DNA from: Portulaca oleracea
Lineage: Eukaryota > Streptophyta > Magnoliopsida > Caryophyllales > Portulacaceae
Direction of reading: 5' to 3'
DNA length: 64,000 nucleotides
Assembly (NCBI GenBank): GCA_029582165.1
Contig: CM055880.1
Span: forward strand, 2,480,001 to 2,544,000
A program made the translations under genes and the position numbers. The notes beneath the pieces are model-generated. The model was not told where the DNA came from. It saw only the letters and a program-made list of their open reading frames with translations, and made no database searches. This document shows, one piece after another, positions 1-10,581 of this stretch. Numbering within the stretch: position 1 is the first letter of the stretch; the number at the start of each line of letters is the position of its first letter.

Positions 1-382
1 AATTGTTTGTTTTAGATGTAATTTGTCTAGTATTCTCTTACTTAAGCCATATTATCTCTAATTTTAGTTTCCCTACCGGAATTATAATTAAATATAATGT
101 GTAGTTTTTTTTTTTTAACTTGGATAAATAGGATTGGATTGACCCATTTCTTATAAGGTAAATGAATGAGGGGACCAATCCATAATTAAAAACATCCTAT
201 GACAGGATTAATAAAGAGGGTCTCCCCAGAAAACGAGAACCTGGTCAACTTAAACTTATTATAAACAAATTTACAAAACACGTACCTAACAAGAATTCCT
301 AAAATAAAAACCAAAAAAAAAAGAAAACAATGATACATCTAGTTCTACTACAAACTTAATATAACATGCAATTTAATTTATA

Positions 383-405
383 ATATATATATATATATAT
401 ATATA
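383..405. repeat. (AT)n microsatellite
   Basis: About eleven uninterrupted AT units. It is likely polymorphic in length; no function is implied. Confidence 0.95.
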
Positions 406-661
406 GTCGCATCACAATATAGTAGGGGTGAGCAACATTGATAACTCAATTGAATTTCATGAATCCATAACTATATCTAATTATACTGATCGAATCTTGA
501 AATTGGGATCAAGTACTAGATCTGGCTGGAATTAGATTTTAGGTTGAAGATCTAATACTGAATCCAATCAGTAATGAACCCTCAATATTTTCTTTCTAAA
601 AAATTAAGCGATTGAGCAAACATAATAATCAATGTTCAACCATGATAAATGTCTATTGTTA

Positions 662-917
662 CTTCATATGTTTCATATTAATTGTCGTCTTTAGAAATTA
701 TGTAGTCAAATTTCAAAAATTTTGACTGTAATTTCCTAATATATATAATGAGTTGCTATATGAAATTACCACCATTACATCCGTAACGAAAAAGACTATC
801 ATAAAAGTATAATATTGCAATTGTTAATAACATATTATGTAAGAATTTATCAATCAATTAGTGACATTGAAGACTGTGCAGGTCAAAATTATGACAATTA
901 ATATGAAACGGAGGGAG
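662..917. mobile_element. Stowaway-like MITE
   Basis: The right end reads ATGAAACGGAGGGAG followed by TA. Its reverse complement, CTCCCTCCGTTTCAT, matches the more degenerate left end CTTCATATGTTTCAT, which is preceded by TA at 660-661. TIRs of CTCCCTCCG type with TA target-site duplications define plant Stowaway (Tc1/mariner-derived) MITEs. The interior is A+T-rich and non-coding. The same interior words (ATGAGTTGCTATAT, ATCATAAAAGTATAATATT) recur in the nested elements at 23.9-24.4 kb, so these are one subfamily. Confidence 0.75.
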
Positions 918-1319
918 TACAAACTCTAACAAAATAATAAATTTCAAATGTTATACAAAATACAAAGCTACAAATTATATATAGTTGATTAATTGTCGAA
1001 TAGTTCAATGATAAATATAAATATATTAGATCGAATTTAGAAGTCAAGCACATAAAAACACACATTTAAATGGTTTGCAAAATCTAAATTAAAACTTCAA
1101 TTTAGATCCCTCTTTAAACACCTGTTATTTTATATATTAAACAGCAGGTGATAATCTCATCCTTATACAAGCCATTCAAGCTCGTATTCAAATATCACAA
1201 CTGTTTAATATGGTTATTAGAGATATTAAAAACCCAAAGAGTCATATTTATATCACAACTGTTTAATATAGTTAACTGTTTAATATGAATTATCAAACAC
1301 AACATATTTCATCCAGTTT

Positions 1320-1485
1320 TTCATTTTCACGAGCCGAGCTTCCTTGGGCTCGACTTGGCTTGTTTATGTAACGAGTCCGAGCCCGAGCCGCCTCGAACTT
1401 ATTGCGAGTCAAGCTTATTGAGCTTCCCGCCGAGCTAGCTCGCAAGGGCTCACGACCCGACTTGGCTCATTGCCAGCCCTAATGG
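1320..1485. repeat. GAGCTCG-rich dispersed repeat fragment
   Basis: A G+C-rich patch in A+T-rich surroundings, built of GAGCCGAG / GGCTCGACTTGG / GAGCTAGCTCGC words and ending CCAGCCCTA. Plant genomes carry dispersed repeats of this look in or near retroelements. I see no ends, so class and borders are uncertain. Confidence 0.4.
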
Positions 1486-2690
1486 TCATTTTTCACCTTC
1501 AATAGTATAATTGTTCACTCATACATACTCATTGTCCACTCATAATAACATACCTACCCGGAGAACATACTGTGAGAGCATGTAATATGTATTGATTGTT
1601 TTGTAACTTATCTAATTTACCTTGTTTTTAAAAAAATACTTTTAGTCAACAATTTCCATCAAATCCAAATTACTGTTTTCCTTTAATAGCTGTATATTTG
1701 GTTGAGCTAATATGCTAATATAATATCTTAAAGAAGATATGTACATGATTACTTAAGGATGTGAACATAATTATAAATACAATAAACAAAGATTTTTTAA
1801 AATATATATCTCTTTTCTGGCCTCCATCTCATTGCACTAATTAAGTATGTTTTCTGCAATATTATTTTGAGGTAAGATAGTTGCCTATAATTTAGTTAAA
1901 AATTTGGTTAGGGTGACAAGTGGAATAATATTGTGGATTTATATAGTGAGAATAGGATTATTATTGCTAAGCTATATAGGTGGGTGGGTTGGTTGGTTGA
2001 TTAATCAATCTAATCTCATGTCATTTCATTTCAAAGTCCCTTGATTAACTAATTAATTAATTAAGATAACAAAATCTTATGTTGACCCTACCATTAGCTA
2101 GTCCTCTATTTTCCATCTCCATTCATCCAAATTCCTTTTTTCTGGACGATTCTTGTCGGAAATTTTGTACCGAAATTGACCAAAAGGAACATTGATTAAT
2201 GGGTGAACCGATACAGATGGCTGAATTTGACCGATCCAAAAAAAATTGGGTTTCGGACATATTTTTTGATTGAATTTAAAATTCGGTTATTCGGTCATGA
2301 CAGAATTTAAATTCTAATTGGGTTTGGGTTTGGGTTTTGGTATCCAAATTTGGATTGATCGAATTTTAGGTAACATTCAGATTATGAGGCAAGTGTTAAT
2401 GATTCACATAAAGAGGCTCAAATTTTGTGTTCGATCATTCGATCAAGTTCGGGATCAACTGACCATATTTGGTCAAAAAATTCTAGCAGTTAGTTAATTT
2501 TTGGTTTTGACAAAAAATGCAATTCAGGTTCGGGTCTGGTTATTTTGTCCAAATTAAAATTCGGTTAGGGTCCAGGTTTAGGGTTTTTGACTGAATATCC
2601 GAACTGACCGAACTTGATAAGACCCAAACTCGAACTTTTGTCATCCTAATCTTAAGCTTTTAGCAGCATTGATTAAACAGATAATTGATA

Positions 2691-2895
2691 CTCCATCCGT
2701 TCCATATTAATTGTCTATTGACGTTATTAATTTCATAACATACCCAACGTTCTAGTACATGAAAATATTATCATTAGATTAATGATGAAAAATATCATTA
2801 TAAGAATATAGTGTTATAATATTTTGATAAAATATGTAATGAGAAATTATTAGTCAAAGAAAGACACTCAGACTATTAATATAAAATGGAGGGAA
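2691..2895. mobile_element. Stowaway-like MITE
   Basis: The left end CTCCATCCGTTCCATATTAA follows TA (2689-2690). The right end ATAAAATGGAGGGAA is followed by TA. These are imperfect inverted termini of Stowaway type around a non-coding A+T-rich interior of about 205 bp. Confidence 0.75.
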
Positions 2896-5349
2896 TAAGA
2901 CCTTTGTGATATATTATTTTAATTATGATCAGATTATTCTTTGTCACATTATTTAGTATGTCACCTAATTTAGTAAGGCTCAAAGGAAGTTTCATATCTT
3001 GCTATAACGTGGCATACTTCCTGTGGTCTGCTTGCTAGGTAGAATGTCCACTTTGTTTGGATAAACAAAAATATTTTGCCAATAATTTCAACCCAAAAGA
3101 TTACAATTGATTTGGCAAAGTTTGTTTTTAAATTCTCCTCTATTTTTTGCTTTTTTGTAATGGATTCATAAAAAATTGTGTTTAAGACTTTAAGATGACA
3201 TTTTTAAATTTCTATAAGATACACTTTTATGATAAAAGAATAACAATAATTTTCTATACATGTGAAATTAGTTGATTGTTTTCTCATCCTATATTCCACA
3301 AGATTTATCTTGAAGAATATGGATCGGATTTGACCCAAATCACGCATTATTGCTAGTGTTATGGTGGATGAGTCTCCCAACAAAGATAGCTACGTACATT
3401 AAGTTTTAGACATTGAACATACTTAAAAAAATTACGGTCAAAATTTTAAAATTTGATGGACCTATTTTCTATTTTTACATATGACAAATAATATAAAATA
3501 GAGGCCATCACTGGCAGTGTATATATACATATGATAATATTGAGTGGACAAATTAATTAATACTCGGCAGATTTGCTGGTGTGCCAAGTGCCAAGCAGTC
3601 AAAAGAAAGGAGCTTTGTATATGTCTTATGAACTCTTTAAAATATTTTACGTATAAATTCAGCTTAATATGATTGAAAATGAAAATTTTGAAGTAGGTAG
3701 GATTAGTTACGTACGTACGTACTCGATCACTACTATAAGCAGAAATCTAATCTGTAATTCTCATTATTTTCTCACTACACAGCGTAGTTAAAACAATATA
3801 TGTTTCTCCCCTTTTTTTATGTCCTAATGGATAGCTACGTTAATCAGAAATATAACTCGATATATTCTAGGATATGTGCAATTATATATTGTTCGTACTC
3901 TTGCAATTATATATATATGCAACGTTCTCTTTACTTTCATTTTTCTTTTCAGAATAAGTACAGCTTAATTATAATAAATTATATAAAAAGCTCTCGTAAA
4001 AAATTCATGATAAATGTAGAAAAATAAATTCATAATAAGTTGATTTCAGCAGGTTCAACCAAACTAAATGAAAGATAATATGATGACTAGTGTAACTTGG
4101 TACTCTAAAATTCATATCTTCTAAACTAATTTGTTTTTGAAAAAATATTTGTTGATATGTAAACAAGACCTTTCTAGGAGTAAGAAATTGTATACTACGT
4201 ACATATCAACCACAATACAAAAATATCATATACATCATACATGAGCATCATCTTCGAAACATTTTGCCATGCATATTCTAAAATACATTAATAAAAAATT
4301 ACAAATAGAAACAATACGTAACTTAATTGGTGTTTTATATTCTTTTTGTATTCGTTGTTCTGCAGGTTAAGTTGATTTTGTTTACTTTCATTTCGCTATT
4401 TGTTGGAATTGTTGTAATTCTATGCATCTTTGATACAATTTTTGTGACTTTTTAACCTAACTAATCAAAAAAGAAAAATAATAAATCGGAGTTTCTAACA
4501 TGAACCCTTTAACTAGCACTTTTTTTTCCCTAATCATATAGTAAAAACCGATAAATATAGATATTTTGCCTCAACAAATATTACTGTATGATTAGGAGAC
4601 CTTTAAGTTTATTACTTGAAATAAGAGTAGAAAAGGACAGTCACAAACAAAAATCCGACATAAGAGGGCCACCTTAATCCAAATGACAAAATTATTGCAT
4701 ATAAAATTGTACTGTTTCACCAACCTGTGGAAACTTATATACACGTAAGTAGGTTAAGTTTTTTTAATTTATTAAAATAAGGTTAGTTAATTAAGCTAAA
4801 TAATAATCTTATGGACACCTCACGTCTCACGTTATAGCACTTCTTAATTACATGCATGCATGTATAATTCATATGGTTTAATAAATGCATAAACTAAAAT
4901 AAAAGAATTCTATGCGCGTCATCAAATTAATTATACTATTTTTTAAATTTTCTCATGCTAGGTTTGTCGTTATTTGCAATAAGACATTCATATAAAGTCA
5001 AGATCTTCCAATCTTCCATCTACAAAATAAGTATATTATATTGTTCTTGTAACTCAAGAGTAAATTCAAATAATTATATGTTTGAAATTAAACTCTAACT
5101 GCATATATCCCACTGATGAGCAACAGTGTTATAACCATGGTTATTAAAATCTCGATCCTAATTTATATGATCCTACGATTTTAATTTATGATCTGAAATT
5201 TTCGATGTGATTCTATAATCTTCATTATGATCTATGATCTTACGTGTGTTAATTTCGATCATAATTATCCCATAGATCCGAATTAGGATCCCATATCTAA
5301 CAATTTTGGTTATAATTAGGGTACGTATAATTAGGGTTTCCAACATATT

Positions 5350-5536
5350 GATGAAGTTAACTAGTGATCTACCAAAAGTTACGTGTTGTAAAAGGAGCGG
5401 GAATAGGGTTGCTTATGCCCTCGCCCACATGCAACCTATCTCCTACACAACTAGAGAATGGTTGGATGCAAGGCCCCCGGGTATTTTGGAATTAGTTTCG
5501 GATGATACTTGTAATATTGCATTAGCTATGGAATAA
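5350..5536 (+). pseudogene. RNase H-domain fragment of a non-LTR retroelement or RNase H-like protein
   Basis: The frame reads KRSGNRVAYALAHMQP, then a WLDARPPGILELVSDDT stretch, and stops at TAA. The words NRVAYALAHMQ and P-x-I-L-ELVSDD are typical of the C-terminal end of the plant RVT_3 (reverse-transcriptase-like RNase H) domain found in LINE-derived ORFs. Only the last 50 or so residues are present; no reverse transcriptase or upstream RNase H motifs lie before it. It is therefore a truncated remnant rather than a gene. An intact RNase H-like protein would need more than 100 further upstream residues. Confidence 0.7.
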
Positions 5537-5559
5537 ATTTACATGCTTTCCCATCAAAA

Positions 5560-5560
<1 letters not shown>

Positions 5561-5590
<30 letters not shown>
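5561..5590. repeat. (TA)n microsatellite with one interruption
   Basis: Two TA runs separated by a single C, lying just after the RNase H-like remnant. Confidence 0.9.
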
Positions 5591-8220
5591 AGCACTATCT
5601 GCTATTTAAACTATTAATTTTGTCAACATATAGTCCAATTTAATTCACTAGCTAGTGATCAATTTTAACAGAATTTTTACACTGATGAGTTTTTCATTAA
5701 TAATCAATTATCTTTGTTAAGGAAACTTTACTTTTACTTTGATTAGACATTAGACATTCTGACATTCAACAGATATTAATTTATCCTAATTAATTATATT
5801 TACCTCCATTTTTTTTTTTGAAAACTATTTACCTCCATTTTAAAACCGAAAACAATTGGATAATCATATTGTTATGCTTTTGGTCTTTGCTTTTTCACAT
5901 GACCCACAACAATAACATAATTATGAGCTTTTAATTTATCATATAAATCCTAAAGTACGTACTATAATGAATGCAATCATCAATAATATAGTAAAATGAA
6001 GGCACACCTCTTTTTTTTGTGCATAAAATAGGAAAAGAAAATAGAACAACATTCTACGCATTGAACAAGTTATTGTCAAACCAAATATTTTTATTATATT
6101 TTGCAATTGAACATTCTTAAAAGGGTTAAAGGGAAAAAAAAAGGTGTGTGGCTAGCAACTATTAGAGACTTGGACCATCATAATATTCGAAGCATGCGCA
6201 CAAGATAATATGCTAGGATTTAGCATTTACGTAAAAGAATAATGCTTGATGAAAAACGTGTTTGTTTTTCTTTAATTTTCTTTTTCTCTACTTAAATTTT
6301 CTTTGGAGCTAGGAGGGGTTTTGGATTTGTATTTATTTGTTTTCTTTTTTGTTACTTATTGGTAATGATATGAGTCTTATCATAAGTTGCTTTTTAAATG
6401 TCTTACACTTCATCTAATATGTATGTATCACGCATGATTGTTTACTCTAATTTTTTCAATGGTAAATACTAATTATCAATTGTAAGAAGCTTTGGATGTG
6501 TTGGCTACGCCAACGAGCACAAATGACAATCTAGTAAATTAACCTCATCCATTAGACATATTTTAGGTTGAGTTCATTCTGGAATTTAGGTTGCTAAACA
6601 ATCAATTTTGTGAATCTGGGTTTGATTTTTCTCAGCAACCACCACCCTGTCACTCACCCCCGAGTCCCTAAAAACCACTATGGCGTGTCTTTCCTGGATG
6701 TCTACAAAGTGAAATCATAGTTCGCTTTTATTGGAAATTTACAAAGGCGAACCGGGGTTTCCCTTGCAGACATCCAGGAAAGACGCACCGAAGTTTGAGA
6801 AGTTTGGGAGAGCTTAGGAAGAGGGAAAGGGGTGGTCTACTGGTCTAGGCGTCGGTCACCGATGCTGTGAGTGGGGTCAGAGGTGGTTTCCAGGGCCAAA
6901 GTGGTGGCGGACATTCGTGCTGAGAAATTGAAACAGGTGGTGGTGCTAGGCAATTGAAACCCAAAATAAAATTATTACAAATTAAGACCTCTTGATCTTT
7001 CACATCCTTAAATATCAAATGTATTTTTAGGTCATCTTTATTGATCAATTACCCCTAAAATAATATAGTGACATTTCAATATGTTTTAAAAATCACCCGC
7101 CACCTTCCAACAATTGTTTGGACTCTCATCATTGTGATTTTCCAAAGGCCCACATATCACTACAATTCATCGAGTCCGATTGGCAAAGGGGATGGGAATA
7201 GCGAAGTCCAAGGCCAAGAGGCCCAAACCATGAAACCACTCATTTCCATCCATCTCATATTATTTGTTATTTTAATTAGATATTTTATAATATTTGTCAT
7301 TTTAAAATTTTAATTACATATTTCAATTTATTTTATTTATTTAATTAAATTTATCTTTTTCTTTTTATTATTATGTCATTATTCTTTCACTAACATTGCT
7401 CCTAGAGTCCCAACAACAATTCAACTGCTCAACTAACAACTTTTTATTAGTTTTTGAGTTTTTTCTCCAAAGTAACAATTTGAGAATTGAGATGAAGGGA
7501 GCACTAGCCAATTTGTTCAAGTGATGCTAGGAATTGTTACAAGAGCGATGAACATAGAGTAATGGTTCAAAATTCTAGATTTTCCGTCAAGAAAATTCAC
7601 TCAAAACTTGATTTAAACAGATAATTGATCCCCCAATCAATCTCTATACATGTTGAAAGTTACTAGAGTTCAATCAGCATTAAGAACTAAAGACATATTA
7701 GCAATAAACAAATGAACACTACAGAAAAAATCCGTGTATATCCATGTATATATGGTATGTTCAATGTATACAAAACTTTCAATCCCAAAGGATTCTTTGA
7801 CAACTACCAAAAGAACCCAAAAAACTGCTCAGTAATTGCACACCTCTAATGTTCAGTAAGAGCTTCAAAACAATGGATTAAGCCCTACTAAAACCCTATT
7901 AAACCCTAAATTCATCAAAATTAGCAAACATCCATTTCTTTCCTCTGCTAAAACCTTCAAAATTCTCCCACAAAAAATCAGATAATACCAATATCAACTA
8001 ATCATCATCATCCAAGAACCCATCAAAAACCCATCTCAATTTGCACAAAAATGGGGGCACCCATTCATTGCAAACCCTAAAAAATGGATTAAACCCTACT
8101 AAACCATCAAAATCTAGGGCTTAAACCCTAAATTGATTCCCAGAAAACCCATTTCCCCTCACAACTATTTCTTGCATTTTACACACTCAAAGATTAACAA
8201 GAAAACCCCAAAATCGAAAT
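5591..8220. other. Intergenic DNA downstream of the fasciclin gene
   Basis: No gene seen. The segment contains a fold-back sequence at 6.68-6.79 kb and, from about 7.85 kb, C+A-rich sequence with repeated AAACCCTA words. The latter probably includes the 3' flank of the minus-strand fasciclin gene. Confidence 0.55.
6683..6786. repeat. Fold-back sequence (two nested inverted repeats)
   Basis: GCGTGTCTTTCCTGGATGTC at the left is matched by the reverse complement of GACATCCAGGAAAGACGC at the right. Inside it GTTCGCTTT pairs with AAAGGCGAAC. The result is a roughly 100-bp hairpin with an interrupted stem. It may be a small fold-back MITE; I see no clear target-site duplication. Confidence 0.65.
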
Positions 8221-8335
8221 CGAAAACCTGAAATGATGATCCGAACCTCAAGAAATCATCAGAACCACCCAAAAAAATCAATCTCAATGGGCACCAAAAA
8301 CAATCACACCCACCTACAAGAAAACCCTAATTTGA
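8221..8335. repeat. Tandem duplicate of the fasciclin gene 3' end
   Basis: This segment is a diverged direct copy of the DNA beginning near 8371, offset by about 150 bp. Shared words in order are CCTGAAATGA, AACCTCAAGAA, TCATC.GAACCAC, CACCAAAA.CAATCACACCCACC and CAAGAAAAC. In the gene the same words encode the last 20 or so codons plus the start of the 3'UTR. The last codons have therefore been duplicated into the 3' flank. A weaker third version may lie at 7.98-8.07 kb. Confidence 0.7.
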
Positions 8336-8406
8336 TCAGAATCAACACTACTCAAAGATGAACAACAAAATCCCGACCTGAAATGACGAATTCTAACCTC
8401 AAGAAG

Positions 8407-9153
8407 TCATCCGAACCACTGGAAATCCATCTCCATCGGCACCAAAACAATCACACCCACCAGCAAGAAAACCCCCGAAATCCTCGCCTTCGTAACATTG
8501 CTCCCCACCACCACCGACGGCGGCCGAGAAATCTCCGGCGGATCTTTCCTCCGGCGCGGAAGTTGCGCGGCGGTGGAATTAGGGGCGGCGGCGCCTCCGT
8601 ACACCGCCCGGAAGTCGAAATTCCCGTAGGCAGTGTAGTCGAACGGGGCGGCGATGGCGTGGGCGGCGAGGGCGGCGTTCTGGAAGAGGTCGGGGCGGGT
8701 GACGGCGACGCCGTCGACGGTGAAGTTTCCGCCGGAGTTGTTGGTGACGAGGAGGGAGAATCCGGGGAGGAGCGTAGGGAGGCGCGTGTTGGTCGGGAGT
8801 CGCCGGAGGTCGGAGAAGGTGAGGCGTTGGGGGAGGATGTGGTAAGGGAAGAGGAGGAACGGGCTGAGGTTGCTGCCTGCGCCGCCGTCGCCGGCGGAGG
8901 TGGCGGTGGCGTCGGAGGGGATGAAGAGGGTGGCGGAGACGGGGAGGATGGAGGGGTCGGCGGAGGAGAGGATGTTGGCCCAGTTGGCGAAGTCGCCAGC
9001 GGCCACCAGGGTGGACAGGATGTTGTCCATTTGGGACTGCCCGGCGCCGGAGAAGGCAGTGGTCGCGGCGGAGGTGGTGGTTTTGGCGGAGGAGGAGGCG
9101 GTGATGAGGGTGAGGGTGAGGAGAGAGAGGAGGATTGCGAGGTGGGAAGCCAT
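8407..9153 (-). CDS. Fasciclin (FAS1) domain cell-surface protein
   Basis: A single exon of 248 codons. Residues 1-23 (MASHLAILLSLLTLTLITAS...) form a signal peptide, so the product is secreted. One FAS1 domain spans about residues 40-180: the H1-like motif SATLFIPSDAT, then a Y-H pair in FPYHILPQRLTF, then NFTVDGVAV. FAS1 domains mediate cell adhesion and wall interactions in fasciclin-like arabinogalactan proteins. Several N-glycosylation sequons are visible (NNS, NFT, NST, NVT), but Pro/Ala-rich arabinogalactan modules are sparse. A hydrophobic stretch near the C-terminus (GVFLLVGVIVLV) is followed by eight residues, so GPI anchoring is possible but not certain. Length and layout match plant one-domain FAS1 proteins of about 250 residues. 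The start is the first ATG, directly before the signal peptide; upstream in-frame codons lack ATG. The gene is G+C-rich compared with its flanks, which opens long antisense frames that I regard as shadows. Confidence 0.85.
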   Translation of the reverse strand: MASHLAILLSLLTLTLITASSSAKTTTSAATTAFSGAGQSQMDNILSTLVAAGDFANWANILSSADPSILPVSATLFIPSDATATSAGDGGAGSNLSPFLLFPYHILPQRLTFSDLRRLPTNTRLPTLLPGFSLLVTNNSGGNFTVDGVAVTRPDLFQNAALAAHAIAAPFDYTAYGNFDFRAVYGGAAAPNSTAAQLPRRRKDPPEISRPPSVVVGSNVTKARISGVFLLVGVIVLVPMEMDFQWFG

Positions 9154-9219
9154 GCGAGACAGAGATTGTTGGAGAAGTTTTTGATTCTTTGAAGGTTGAT
9201 GAGCAACAAAAAGAATCAA

Positions 9220-10581
9220 AAGATGATTGGTTGTTATTTTGGAGGGTTTAAAGAAAGGTTTTGTTTTTCCCGCTCACTCTTGCATTTGCGGTTTACCAAT
9301 GCCGGTAAAAGAGTTAGGGACCCACTACTCTACAAAGGGCATTGTGCTAAAATGACTACGGGAAATTATGCTCTCCATTTCTTAATATTTGTTATTGTGA
9401 ATTTATTTTTGAAAAAGTCGTATTTTTTTAAAAATTATAAAATTATATTTTTATGAACTTTGCAATCTTACATACTAATAATTCACAAATGCGTAATTTT
9501 TCAATCAATACTTATTATTCAAAATAACACCACATGACCATACTTATTTTGATATTTGCATAATTTTCAATCGAGTTATTTAAAACAACACCACAGTATT
9601 TGATGAAGTACAAGTCATATTAAGACATAAATTTTCGTCACCTAGAATTCATGAAAGATATGGTGAGCATATAGAATTATGGAAAATGATATCGCATTGA
9701 TGTAATTGACGTACTACGTAGAACTATGCATCTACGGGAATTGGATTAGAGGCAACTACGGCCTCCTGCAACTTCCTGCATACAAGTTATTACTTTATTC
9801 ACTGTGTAACAAATGAACAAGATAAAGGTACAAAATTGAATTGATTTTTAGAATTACAGCCCTGTTCTTTAGAGTAATCGGATTAAATTAGGTGAAGTAA
9901 AATTAATAAAAAAAATGATAAAATAATATTAAGTTATCATTCTAAAAAAAAGACAGGATCACTAATCACTACAAGCAAAGAAGGCACAAGGCTTGCCTAA
10001 AACCAAATTTGAGACTCGAGTTTACAAAGATAACTTATATTAGCATTACTGACTAATAAAGTACAACAGAATTGAAGCAAGAAAATTGCAAAATTCAGCC
10101 CAAAAGCTTCATTGTTTCAACCCTAAAAGTTCCCAATAGGGACTGCAAAATGACAACTTCTGAACCAGCTACTCAAGGTCTCATCTCAGGCTCAGCTGGA
10201 TCAGGGTTCCAATACATTCAAGCACTCGACAAGCCTAATTTTCACCCTGGCACTTGTCGTTGCCGTTTAACTTAGGTCTAGCTTGAAGTGTAGGGATTGA
10301 AATACACATTTCTCATAGCGCGCTCAACATTGAAATACACTTTCAAGCACAATTGTGAAATCATGGTAAAATTTTACATTTACCATACATATATCTGATT
10401 TCCCACCACAGAATTCGTCGATGGTTGCACAATATGACAACTACAAGTCACTATCCACTCTGCTCGATTTTGTGATCAAGTGTAAGTGTGTGTGTGTACG
10501 TGAGGAAAGACCCGCAAAAATGAAAAGACCTCATTTTCCTTGTATATCATCTGCTTCCCTTCCTTGGGTCATATCCTCCTC
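9220..10581. other. Intergenic DNA between the fasciclin and SAM-domain genes
   Basis: The two genes are both on the minus strand, so this holds the fasciclin promoter (near 9.2-9.5 kb) and the SAM gene 3' flank. I see no further coding region. A CCCTGTTCTTTAGAG...AAAGACAGG pair at 9.86-9.96 kb may be the ends of a small MITE. Confidence 0.5.

Larger units (their letters stand above)
1..5349. other. A+T-rich intergenic DNA without a recognisable gene
   Basis: I see no coding region here in either strand; the open frames are short and A+T-biased, with no family motif. The stretch holds an AT microsatellite, two Stowaway-like MITEs, a GAGCTCG-type G+C-rich repeat scrap around 1.3-1.5 kb and a degenerate repeat rich in TTCGGT/CCGAAC words around 2.15-2.65 kb. 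The last resembles, loosely, the dispersed GTCCGAA repeat found at 22.4 and 43.8 kb. Confidence 0.6.

Noticed and set aside
8383..9192. Long open frames on the plus strand and in another minus frame across the fasciclin gene
   Set aside because: They translate to Gly/Glu- or Pro/Ser-rich low-complexity sequence caused by the G+C-rich codons of the real gene; only the minus frame with signal peptide and FAS1 motifs is meaningful.
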